From positions 2,976,001 to 3,040,000 of the forward strand of contig NZ_CP119789.1 of the NCBI RefSeq assembly GCF_029338275.1: 64,000 nt of DNA, given 5' to 3'. The notes under the pieces were generated by a model that saw only the letters and a list, made by a program, of their open reading frames with translations, was not told the origin of the DNA and did no database searches. Shown here piece by piece: positions 8,671-16,390 of the stretch (the stretch's first letter is position 1; each line of letters begins with the position of its first letter). Source of the DNA: Haloarcula ordinaria. Lineage in GTDB: Archaea > Halobacteriota > Halobacteria > Halobacteriales > Haloarculaceae. A program made the translations under genes and the position numbers.

Positions 8671-9900
8671 CTATCGTTCGCGCTGGATACGGGGGACGAG
8701 ACGACCCCCGGACCGGCCGACCACGTCGGTGACGACGGTCGGCAGGGCCTCGACGGCGGCGACGGTCGTCCGCGCCGACTCGACGGACGGGACGCCGTCT
8801 CCCTCGACGGCGACGAGCCGCGGGGCGGCCTCGACGACGGACTGGTTGGCGTCGCCGACGTCGCCGGCGATGACCCCTGCGTCTGCGGTCCTCGACAGCT
8901 CCGTCGCCCGGTCGCGTGCTCCAGCATCGACACCGGCGAACGGCGGGACCGTCACGACGTCGCAGTCGAGTTCACGGGCGCGTTCGGCCGCTGCGTCGCC
9001 GGCCGGGACGACGCCGACAGTCACCGAGAAGCCCGCTGCGACCAGTTTGGCGACGGTCGCGGCCGCCTGTCGTCCGGTCCCGACGACGTGGACCCGGACG
9101 TCCGTCGGGTCGCGCTCGGCGAGCGGCGTGACCAGCGGCGCGTCGGTGCCTGGTTGCGTCGTCACGAGCGTCTCCGCGTCGAAGGCGTCACCGAGCGTCT
9201 CGGTCGTGAGGACCGAAGCGGGGTCGCCGGCGGCCCTGACACCCCCGTCGGCGAGCAAGAGCAGTTCGTCGCAGTACCGGGCGGCGAGGTTGAGGTCGTG
9301 GATGACCGCGACGACCGTCTTGCCGTCTGCCACGAGGTCCCGGACGAGCTCGAGCGTCCGGACGGCGTGGTTGATGTCGAGACTCGCCGTCGGTTCGTCG
9401 AGCAGGAGGACAGGCGTCTCCTGGGCCAGCGCGCGAGCCAGCAGAACCCGCTGGCGCTCACCGCCGGAGAGCGAAGTGAACTGCCGCTCGGCGAACTGGG
9501 TCACGTCGGTCCGCGCCATCGCCGCCTCGACGGCGTCGCGGTCCGCCTGGCCCGGGCGTTCGAACCGGCTCAGGTGGGGCGTCCGCCCCATCTCGACGAC
9601 CTTCTCGACGGTGAAGTCGAAGGAGAGCGTCGTCGCCTGGGGCGTGCTCGCGACGAGGCGACTCACCGCCTTCGCCGAGCGGTCGGACAGCGGGTTCCCC
9701 GCGACGCGGACCCGTCCGTCCTCGGGGGGCAGCGTCGCCCGAAGCGTCCGCAGCGTCGTCGTCTTGCCGGCCCCGTTCGGCCCGACGAGGCCGACGAGCG
9801 TCCCGCGCTCGACGCTGAAGTCGACGTCCGAGAGGACCTGCACGTCGCCGAAGGACACCGACAGGTTCCGCACGTCGAGCATCGGGGACTCGCCGGTCAC
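8671..9900 (-). CDS. btuD: cobalamin-type ABC importer ATPase with extra C-terminal domain
   Basis: The product (409 aa) couples ATP hydrolysis to import through BtuC. Residues about 8-260 are a full ABC domain: Walker A VGPNGAGKTTT, signature LSGGERQRVLLARAL, Walker B VLLLDEPTAS, and the H-loop AVIHDLNLAARY. About 145 further residues form a Rossmann-like unit (VRVHVVGTGRQAAATVAKLV) that ordinary importer ATPases lack. The GTG at 9900 overlaps the btuC stop as GTGA, suggesting translational coupling; an ATG at 9882 (MLDVRNLSVSFG) is the alternative start. A heme or siderophore substrate cannot be excluded from sequence alone. Confidence 0.86.
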   Translation of the reverse strand: MTGESPMLDVRNLSVSFGDVQVLSDVDFSVERGTLVGLVGPNGAGKTTTLRTLRATLPPEDGRVRVAGNPLSDRSAKAVSRLVASTPQATTLSFDFTVEKVVEMGRTPHLSRFERPGQADRDAVEAAMARTDVTQFAERQFTSLSGGERQRVLLARALAQETPVLLLDEPTASLDINHAVRTLELVRDLVADGKTVVAVIHDLNLAARYCDELLLLADGGVRAAGDPASVLTTETLGDAFDAETLVTTQPGTDAPLVTPLAERDPTDVRVHVVGTGRQAAATVAKLVAAGFSVTVGVVPAGDAAAERARELDCDVVTVPPFAGVDAGARDRATELSRTADAGVIAGDVGDANQSVVEAAPRLVAVEGDGVPSVESARTTVAAVEALPTVVTDVVGRSGGRLVPRIQRER

Positions 9901-10967
9901 AGCTCGTGCACCTCCCGCTGGCGCAGCAAGTAGAGGAAGAAGGGGGCACCGAGTGCGGCCGTGACGATACCGACCGGCACCTCCGCGGTGCCGGAGCGTG
10001 CGAGCGTGTCCGTGGCGACGAGGAACGACGCCCCGGCGAGGGCAGCGGTCGGCAGGAGAATCCGATGGTCGGGGCCGACGAGCAGCCGCATCACGTGTGG
10101 GACGATGAGGCCGACGAACCCGATGATGCCGGCGACGGCGACGCCGGCGGCCGTGATGACCGCCGAGACGGCCAGCAGGACGCGTTTCGTCCGCTCGACT
10201 TCGATGCCCAGGCCCTGTGCGTCCTCCTCGCCGAGCAGCATCACGTTGAGGTCCCGCGTGTAGACCAGCAAGACGACGAACGGAACGGCGACGAGCAGGA
10301 GGCTCGTCGAGACGTCGAACCACGTCGCGCTCTTGAGGTGGCCCATCAGCCAGAACAGGGCCCGGCGGATGCTCTCGCCGGCCTGGAGCAGGAGGAAGGA
10401 GACGACGGCCCCGAGGAACGTCTGGACGGCCACGCCGGCCAGCAGCAGCGTCGCGACCGGCGTCTCGCCGTTCTGGGTCGCGATGAGGTAGACGGCGAAG
10501 GCGGCGACGATGGCGCCGACGAACGCCGCGCCGCGAAGTCCGAGGCCGAACGGGACGGCGAAGGGCGCGACGATGAACCCGACGGCCCCGACCGCCGCCC
10601 CGGAGGAGACGCCGATGATGGAGGGGTCGGCCATCGGGTTCCGGAAGATGCCCTGCATGATGGTGCCCGCCGCCGCCAGCGAGAAGCCGACGACGGCGCC
10701 GAGCAGGATGCGCGGTAACCGGACCTGCATGACAATCTGGCGCTGGACGTCTTCGACGGGGTACGAGAACAGCGACTCCGTGACCAGCTGTGGGGTGCCA
10801 CCGGTGAGGCCGACGCCCGTCGGGACGACGAGCGCGTTCAGGAGCACCTTCCCGACGGTAGCCGGCGGAATCCACACCGGCCCGATGCCCGCGCTCACCG
10901 TGACGACGGCACTCAACAGGGTGAAGAGGCCGGCCGACCAGGTGAGCAGGCGTCCGCTGGGTCGCAT
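9897..10967 (-). CDS. btuC: cobalamin-type ABC importer permease
   Basis: The product (356 aa) is a FecCD/BtuC-type permease with about nine or ten hydrophobic helices. The family segment VRLPRILLGAVVGFSLAAAG, then GTIMQGIFRNPMADPSIIGV, is intact, and the coupling region near GIIGFVGLIVPHVMRLLVGP is clear. Its last codons overlap the btuD start by four bases. The start ATG lies about 30 bp from the centre of the palindromic TATA box shared with btuF. The locus resembles the cobalamin salvage genes known in Halobacterium; substrate is inferred from that order and family. Confidence 0.88.
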   Translation of the reverse strand: MRPSGRLLTWSAGLFTLLSAVVTVSAGIGPVWIPPATVGKVLLNALVVPTGVGLTGGTPQLVTESLFSYPVEDVQRQIVMQVRLPRILLGAVVGFSLAAAGTIMQGIFRNPMADPSIIGVSSGAAVGAVGFIVAPFAVPFGLGLRGAAFVGAIVAAFAVYLIATQNGETPVATLLLAGVAVQTFLGAVVSFLLLQAGESIRRALFWLMGHLKSATWFDVSTSLLLVAVPFVVLLVYTRDLNVMLLGEEDAQGLGIEVERTKRVLLAVSAVITAAGVAVAGIIGFVGLIVPHVMRLLVGPDHRILLPTAALAGASFLVATDTLARSGTAEVPVGIVTAALGAPFFLYLLRQREVHEL

Positions 10968-10990
10968 TATTGAAACGCCACTTGGAGTAG

Positions 10991-11002
10991 ATAAATATTT
11001 AT
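10991..11002. promoter_or_regulatory. palindromic TATA box shared by divergent btuC and btuF
   Basis: ATAAATATTTAT is a perfect 12-bp palindrome. Its centre lies 29.5 bp from the btuC ATG (10967, minus strand) and 30.5 bp from the btuF ATG (11027, plus strand). It is the only AT-rich element in the 59-bp gap, so one TBP site probably serves both leaderless transcripts. Confidence 0.65.
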
Positions 11003-11026
11003 TGTTCCTGGGCTGCGGTGTAGGTG

Positions 11027-12139
11027 ATGAGACGGTCCGCGACGCTACTGGTCGGATTGCTTCTCGTGACGTCGCTGGTCGGTGTCGCGCCCGCTGCAGG
11101 CGCGTCGACGGCCGCGACGAGCGAGCACTGCTCGTTCCCGGTGACGATGACCGACGCGACGGGGACCGAGGTCACTATCCAGGAACGGCCCGAGCGTATC
11201 GTCACCACGAACCCCTCGGCCGCCCAGACGATGTGGGAGATCGGTGGCCGCGACCAGGTCGTCGGGCTCACCCAGTACGCTTCGTATCTGGCGGGCGCAG
11301 ACAGCCGGACCAACGTCTCTGCAGGGTTCGGCGTGAGCGTCGAGACGGTCGTCGGGGCGAACCCGGACCTCGTCGTCGCACCCAACGCGAGCGCGGGCGA
11401 CGTCGAGGCGCTCCGTGAGGTCGGGCTGACGGTGTATCACCTGCGGTCCTCGGCGACTGTCGCCGACGTCCGCTCGAAGACCGATACCATCGGTCGCATC
11501 ACCGGCAACTGCGACGGCGCCACGGAGGCCAACGCGTGGATGGACGCGAACGTCGAGGCGGTCCGCGGACAGACCGCCGACATCGAAGACCGGAAGCGAG
11601 TCCTCTACCCGCTCGGCAGCGGCTACGTCGTCGGGGGCGCGACGTTCATCAACGACCTGTTCGACCTCGCGGGCGCGGACAACGTCGCCGCGCGCAACCT
11701 CACGGGCTATCCGCAACTGAGCGACGAGGTCCTCCTCCAGCTCGACCCCGAGGTGCTCGTCCTGGCGGCCGGCGACGAAGGGTTCGTGACCCAGGAGCCA
11801 TACGCGAGCACGACGGCCGGCGAGACGAACAGTACGGTCGTCGTCGAACGCCGGTGGCTCAACCAGCCGGCCCCCCGGAGCGTGGTGTTCGCCACGCACA
11901 ACCTGACGCGTCAGCTCTACCCCGAGCAGTACGACCCGGACAGATACGTCTCGCGGTCGGACGTGGCGGTCGCCACCGAGACGCAGACGGCGACACGGAC
12001 GGAAGAAGTGACGCCGGCGCCCCCCGAACCGACGACGGAGCCGACGACCACGGCCGGGCAGAGCGGGCCCGGCTTCACGTCGCTGGCTGCGCTCGTCGCG
12101 GCGCTCGCGGCCTCGGTGCTGGCACTGCGCCGGCCCTGA
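11027..12139 (+). CDS. btuF: PGF-CTERM-anchored substrate-binding protein of the btu importer
   Basis: The product (370 aa) delivers substrate to BtuCD at the cell surface. A Sec-type signal peptide (RRSATLLVGLLLVTSLVGVA) is followed by a periplasmic-binding-protein fold: VTIQERPERIVTTNPSAAQ, then MWEIGGRDQVVGLTQYA and, in the second lobe, VVGGATFINDLFDLAGADN. A Thr/Glu/Pro-rich linker (about residues 320-345) leads to the tail GPGFTSLAALVAALAASVLA plus RRP: the PGF motif, hydrophobic helix and basic end recognised by archaeosortase A. The anchor is therefore probably covalent lipid rather than an N-terminal lipobox. A GTG directly precedes the chosen ATG. Confidence 0.88.
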   Translation: MRRSATLLVGLLLVTSLVGVAPAAGASTAATSEHCSFPVTMTDATGTEVTIQERPERIVTTNPSAAQTMWEIGGRDQVVGLTQYASYLAGADSRTNVSAGFGVSVETVVGANPDLVVAPNASAGDVEALREVGLTVYHLRSSATVADVRSKTDTIGRITGNCDGATEANAWMDANVEAVRGQTADIEDRKRVLYPLGSGYVVGGATFINDLFDLAGADNVAARNLTGYPQLSDEVLLQLDPEVLVLAAGDEGFVTQEPYASTTAGETNSTVVVERRWLNQPAPRSVVFATHNLTRQLYPEQYDPDRYVSRSDVAVATETQTATRTEEVTPAPPEPTTEPTTTAGQSGPGFTSLAALVAALAASVLALRRP

Positions 12140-12203
12140 GCGCGTGCTCGTCACGCCGGCACCATCCCGCTGAAGAGGCTCCGGACCGAACAGCCCGGTA
12201 TCG

Positions 12204-12935
12204 ATGGACAAGCAGGCGATTCGCGAACGGGTGTGGGACGCGCTGGAGGCGTCTGGCGAGGCCCGGTTCCCGTTCCCGCCCCACGGCCGCATCCCGAACT
12301 TCGCCGGGGCCGACGACGCGGGGGCCCGACTCGCCGACACCGACGCCTGGCGGGCAGCCGAGACGGTGAAGGCCAACCCGGACGCGCCGCAGCTTCCGGT
12401 CCGTCGTGCGGCGCTCCGGGCCGACAAGACCCTCTACATGGCCGTCCCCAGGCTCCGTGACGCGGAGTGCTTCTACGAACTCGACCCCGAGCGACTGACC
12501 GACCTCGATGCCGCGCCGACCGTCTCGCACGTCGCCGACCACGCCAGGCAGGTCGGGCCGGCGGCGGTCGACACGGTCGACCTCGTCGTCTCGGGATCGG
12601 TCGCGGTCACAGAGGCCGGCGCACGCGTCGGCAAAGGCGAAGGGTACAGCGACCTCGAGTTCGCCGTGCTCCGGGAACTGGACCTCGTCGACGAGCAGAC
12701 GACCGTCGCGACGACAGTCCACGAGCGCCAGGTCGTCGGCGGGCCCGAAGGTGCGGTCACGACAGACGACGTGCCGGTGGACGCCCACGACGTCCCGATG
12801 GACCTGATAGTGACGCCCGACCGCCGCATCGAGACGGCGACGCCGTACGACCGTCCCACGGGCGTCGACTGGACCGCGCTCTCCGACGAGCGCATCGAGG
12901 CCATGCCGGTGTTGGCCGAGCGGGCCCCACGCTGA
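12204..12935 (+). CDS. 5-formyltetrahydrofolate cyclo-ligase family protein
   Basis: The product (243 aa) belongs to the MTHFS/5-FCL superfamily. The N-terminal helix KQAIRERVWDALEASGEAR and the phrase RFPFPPHGRIPNF are typical of archaeal members. The C-terminal half holds the family signature VTEAGARVGKGEGYSDLEFA, in which the GKGxGY(S/Y)D stretch binds nucleotide. Bacterial 5-FCL makes 5,10-methenyl-THF; archaeal relatives are larger and may act on other substrates, so I give no gene symbol. It sits between btuF and a histidine kinase on the same strand, with separate promoters likely. Confidence 0.8.
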   Translation: MDKQAIRERVWDALEASGEARFPFPPHGRIPNFAGADDAGARLADTDAWRAAETVKANPDAPQLPVRRAALRADKTLYMAVPRLRDAECFYELDPERLTDLDAAPTVSHVADHARQVGPAAVDTVDLVVSGSVAVTEAGARVGKGEGYSDLEFAVLRELDLVDEQTTVATTVHERQVVGGPEGAVTTDDVPVDAHDVPMDLIVTPDRRIETATPYDRPTGVDWTALSDERIEAMPVLAERAPR

Positions 12936-12952
12936 GCCCCTCACGCGTCAGC

Positions 12953-12960
12953 TCTTTATA
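12953..12960 (+). promoter_or_regulatory. TATA box of the histidine kinase gene
   Basis: TCTTTATA is centred about 27 bp upstream of the ATG at 12983. The spacing fits a leaderless mRNA and supports that ATG over the longer open frame that runs back into the preceding gene. Confidence 0.55.
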
Positions 12961-12982
12961 TGCTAACTTGTTATTACAGTCA

Positions 12983-14905
12983 ATGGATGACGCCGTCGAC
13001 GAGCGCGTCGCACAGGAGACCGAGGCCGAACTGGACGGCTTCCGAGTCCTGGTCGTCGATGCCGACGCGGACGTCCGGTCCCGCATCCGGACGGTGTTCC
13101 TGGAGTCGAATGCGGACGTGACCGTCGTCGAGGGCTCGTCAGCCACGGCGGCGCTCGAAACGCTCGAATCGACGGCAGTAGACTGTATCGTCAGCGAAGA
13201 CACGCTCCCCGACCGCTCCGGTGTCGACCTCCTGCGGACGGTCAGGGGTCGGTGGCTTGACCTCCCGTTCGTGCTGTTCACCGACGGAGGGAGCGAAGCA
13301 CTCGCCAGCGAAGCACTCGGGGCAGGCGCGACCGACTACCTCCCGAAAGCACCACTCCCGGAGCAGACGGCCGAACTCGTCACACGCGTCGTCGACGCCG
13401 TCTCGACACGGACAGAGCGCCGGGGGGTTCTCGACCGGATGACCGACGCGTTCTTCGCGCTCGACGAGGACTGGCGGTTCACCTACCTCAACGAGCGCGG
13501 CCGCGATGTTATCAACCGCGCAGCGGACGGGGACCGGTCTGTGGACGAACTGCTGGGGGCGAACATCTGGACGGTCGTCCCCGACGCCGTCGGGACACAG
13601 TTCGAAGCGGAGTACAGGCAGGCGATGGCCGACCAGACACCGCGGTCGTTCGAAGCCCACTACGAACCGATGGCGACGTGGTTCGAGGTCCGGGCCTATC
13701 CGTCGCCCTCCGGCCTCTCGGTGTACCTCCACGACGTCACCGGCCGCCACGAACGGGAGGCAGCGATGGCCGAGCGCGAGCGCGTGCTCGAGGAGATGTA
13801 CCGGGTCGTCTCGGAGAAGGAGACGTCGTTCGAACAGAAGGTCGAACACATGCTCCAGGTCGGGCGGGACGTCCTCGGGACGGACTGTGCGGCGCTCTCG
13901 TCTGTCGAGGGGGACGACTACATCTTCGACGTCGTCTACGACCCGGATGGCGACACGGAACCGGGGGACGTCGTCCCACTGGAGTCGACCAACTGCGAGC
14001 GAGCTATCGTCACCGAGGAGACGCTCGTCCTGGCAGACATCGCCACGGAGGCCCCCGACCTCACCGAGCGAGGCGGGTTCACCGAGCAGGGCATCGCCTG
14101 CTATCTCGGGACGCCCGTCTACGTCGACGGGTCGGTGACCGGGACGTTCTGCTTCTACGACCGCGACGCTCGCACGGAGCCGTTCTCTGACTGGGACGTG
14201 ACGCTGGTCGAACTCATGGGCAACTGGGTCAGCTACGAGCGCGAGCGCCAGCGGCGCGAGGCGGAGTTGACCCGCGAGCGAAACCGACTGGACGACTTCG
14301 CGAGCCTCGTCTCCCACGACCTGCGCAACCCGCTGAACCTCGCGGTCGGCCGCCTCGAGCTGGCCAGCGAGGAGTACGACGGCGACTCGGTGCACCTCGA
14401 AGCCATCGAGGGAGCGCTCGAACGGATGGAGACGCTCATCGACGACCTCCTCGTGCTGGCTCGCTCCGGCGACCACGTCGTCGATGCGACCCGCGTCGAC
14501 GTCGGGACGGTCGTGACGGCCGCCTGGGAGATGGCCGGGAGCGACGCGGGAAGGGTGTCCGTCGACGACGATATCGCCACCATCGAGGGCGACAGCGACC
14601 GACTGCAACAGCTGTTCGAGAACTGCTTCCGGAACAGCGTCGAGCACGGGCGACCCGACGTGCGGGTCCGAGTCGGCCCGCTCGCGGAGCACGACGGGTT
14701 CTACGTCGCCGACGACGGCCCCGGCATCCCGGCCGACGAGCGCGAGCAGGTCGTAGAGAGCGGCTACACGACCAGCGAGACGGGTACCGGGTTCGGCCTC
14801 AGCATCATCGACGAGATCGTCGATGCCCACGGCGGTGAATTCAGAATCACGGAGAGCGCGTCCGGCGGGGTACGGCTGGAAGTGAGTGGGGTCGCGGTCC
14901 GCTGA
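12983..14905 (+). CDS. sensor histidine kinase: REC-like, PAS, GAF, HisKA, HATPase
   Basis: The product (640 aa) has no membrane helices, so it is a cytoplasmic sensor. Domain order: receiver-like (about 18-135, FRVLVVDADADVRSRIRTV to DYLPKAPL), PAS (about 150-255, DAFFALDEDWRFTYLNERG), GAF (about 275-430), HisKA with the phospho-acceptor His445 in SLVSHDLRNPLN, and HATPase (NCFRNSVEHG, VADDGPGIP, GTGFGLSIIDEIVDAHGG). In the receiver the usual acceptor Asp is replaced by Glu72 (CIVSEDTLPDRSG). The PAS/GAF ligand and the partner regulator are unknown. Its stop touches the stop of the convergent oxidoreductase gene. Confidence 0.9.
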   Translation: MDDAVDERVAQETEAELDGFRVLVVDADADVRSRIRTVFLESNADVTVVEGSSATAALETLESTAVDCIVSEDTLPDRSGVDLLRTVRGRWLDLPFVLFTDGGSEALASEALGAGATDYLPKAPLPEQTAELVTRVVDAVSTRTERRGVLDRMTDAFFALDEDWRFTYLNERGRDVINRAADGDRSVDELLGANIWTVVPDAVGTQFEAEYRQAMADQTPRSFEAHYEPMATWFEVRAYPSPSGLSVYLHDVTGRHEREAAMAERERVLEEMYRVVSEKETSFEQKVEHMLQVGRDVLGTDCAALSSVEGDDYIFDVVYDPDGDTEPGDVVPLESTNCERAIVTEETLVLADIATEAPDLTERGGFTEQGIACYLGTPVYVDGSVTGTFCFYDRDARTEPFSDWDVTLVELMGNWVSYERERQRREAELTRERNRLDDFASLVSHDLRNPLNLAVGRLELASEEYDGDSVHLEAIEGALERMETLIDDLLVLARSGDHVVDATRVDVGTVVTAAWEMAGSDAGRVSVDDDIATIEGDSDRLQQLFENCFRNSVEHGRPDVRVRVGPLAEHDGFYVADDGPGIPADEREQVVESGYTTSETGTGFGLSIIDEIVDAHGGEFRITESASGGVRLEVSGVAVR

Positions 14906-16312
14906 CTAGGGTTCGAACTGCGCGACGCAGTCCCGCACCAGCCCGTCGAAGTTCTCCGGCAGCGTCGGGTGGTACGCCCGGTCGGGGATGTCCCGGACGT
15001 CCATCCCGTTCTCGACGACTATCTGGAGCATCTTCGCGAACGAGTCGGCGTGGTAGTGCAGGCCCTGCCAGCCGAGCACGGTCCCGTCGGCGGCGTCGAC
15101 GACGAGCTTCGAGAGGCCTTCTGGGACGTCCTTCGACTTGAACACGCCGTCGTCGCTGGCCTGGCGGGTCGCCGCGACCACGTCGTAGCCCGCCGCGTCG
15201 GCCGACGCCTCCGTGTGGCCGACGCGAGCGAAGGGGTAGACGCCCAGTCCGGAGAAGATGACGTGGTGGTGGACGTTCTCGTAGGGCTGAGGGTCGCCGC
15301 CCGCTTCCTGTCGGACGATGTTCTCGGCAGCGGTGAAGCCCTGTTCCTTCGCGACGTGGAGGATGGGCTCCTTGCCGTTGACGTCGCCGACGGCGTAGAC
15401 GTGGTCAGCGTCCTCCGTCTGCATGGTGTCTCGCACCCAGTCACCCTCGACCGATATCGAGGTGTTCTCCAGGCCGAGGCCCTCGACCGTGGGCCGGCGG
15501 CCGGTGAAACAGAACAGCTGGTCGGCCTCGTAGGTCGTCTCGCTCCCGTCCTCGAACTCGACGTGCAGGCGCACGCTGCCGTCGTCGGTCTCCTCCAGCC
15601 CGCACTCGTAGCAGTTGGTCGGAATCTCGATGTCCCAGTTGTCCTCGTAGATTCGCCGCGCCTCGTCGCCGAACGCGGGGTCGGCCTCGTCGATGGGGCG
15701 CTCGTCGTGTTCGATGACAGTCAGTTCCATCCCGCCGGCCTCGGCGAGGTACGGGGCCATCTCCATCCCGATGTAGCCAAAGCCCATCACGATGCCCGAG
15801 TCGGGGAGCTCGGTCGCGTCGAGCATGTCCGCGCTGGTCATGAAGCCGACATCCTCGATGCCCGGGATGTCCGGGACGTCGACCGACGACCCGGTGGCGA
15901 TAACGACGTAGTCGGCGTCGTACTCCTCGCCGCCGGCCCGGACGGTGTGGTCGTCGACGAACGTCGCGGTGTCGTGGACGAACTCGACGTCCTCGCGCTC
16001 GGCCATCGAGTGGATGGAGTCCCTGCGGTGGCCGGCCCACCCGAGCGTGTGGTCGTCCTTCTGCTCGACGACGGCCTCCAGGTCGACGTCGGGCGGGTCG
16101 CCCGTCAGGCGGTGGTCGTGACGCGCCTGGAAGCGGTGGGCTGCCGCGGAGAGAACTTCCTTCGAGGGCATACACCCTTCGAGGATGCAGAGGCCACCGC
16201 CCGGGTCGCCGTTGTCGATGAGCGTGAGTTCGATACCGTCCTCGTCGACGAGGTCACCGGCGACTGCGGCACCGGCACTCCCGTAGGCACCGATGATAAC
16301 GACGTGAGTCAT
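14906..16312 (-). CDS. FAD-dependent dihydrolipoyl dehydrogenase-like disulfide oxidoreductase
   Basis: The product (468 aa) is a class I pyridine nucleotide-disulfide oxidoreductase. The N-terminal FAD-binding strand is VVIIGAYGSAGAAVAGDL, the redox disulfide is CILEGCMPSK (CxxxxC), VIATGSSVDVPDIPG precedes the NAD(P)-binding part (GFGYIGMEMAPYLAEAGG), and VYAVGDVNGKEPILHVA is the second FAD motif. The C-terminal YHPTLPE carries the catalytic His-Glu pair used by lipoamide dehydrogenase. No E2/E3 partner genes are adjacent, so the actual disulfide substrate (lipoamide, mercuric ion or low-molecular-weight thiol) is unknown. GAYGSAG replaces the more usual GAGPGG. Confidence 0.85.
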   Translation of the reverse strand: MTHVVIIGAYGSAGAAVAGDLVDEDGIELTLIDNGDPGGGLCILEGCMPSKEVLSAAAHRFQARHDHRLTGDPPDVDLEAVVEQKDDHTLGWAGHRRDSIHSMAEREDVEFVHDTATFVDDHTVRAGGEEYDADYVVIATGSSVDVPDIPGIEDVGFMTSADMLDATELPDSGIVMGFGYIGMEMAPYLAEAGGMELTVIEHDERPIDEADPAFGDEARRIYEDNWDIEIPTNCYECGLEETDDGSVRLHVEFEDGSETTYEADQLFCFTGRRPTVEGLGLENTSISVEGDWVRDTMQTEDADHVYAVGDVNGKEPILHVAKEQGFTAAENIVRQEAGGDPQPYENVHHHVIFSGLGVYPFARVGHTEASADAAGYDVVAATRQASDDGVFKSKDVPEGLSKLVVDAADGTVLGWQGLHYHADSFAKMLQIVVENGMDVRDIPDRAYHPTLPENFDGLVRDCVAQFEP

Positions 16313-16390
16313 GTCCGGGGCAAAGTGGTGCGCCGGGATAAAGGCTTCAGTGCGTGCGTATCCCCGAATCGCGAGTCGCCGCGGACCGCC

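Noticed and set aside
9901..10875. Extended BtuD frame reading through btuC
   Set aside because: The extension is the antisense-like alternative frame of btuC with Arg/Pro-rich composition; the GTGA overlap at 9900 gives a natural start.
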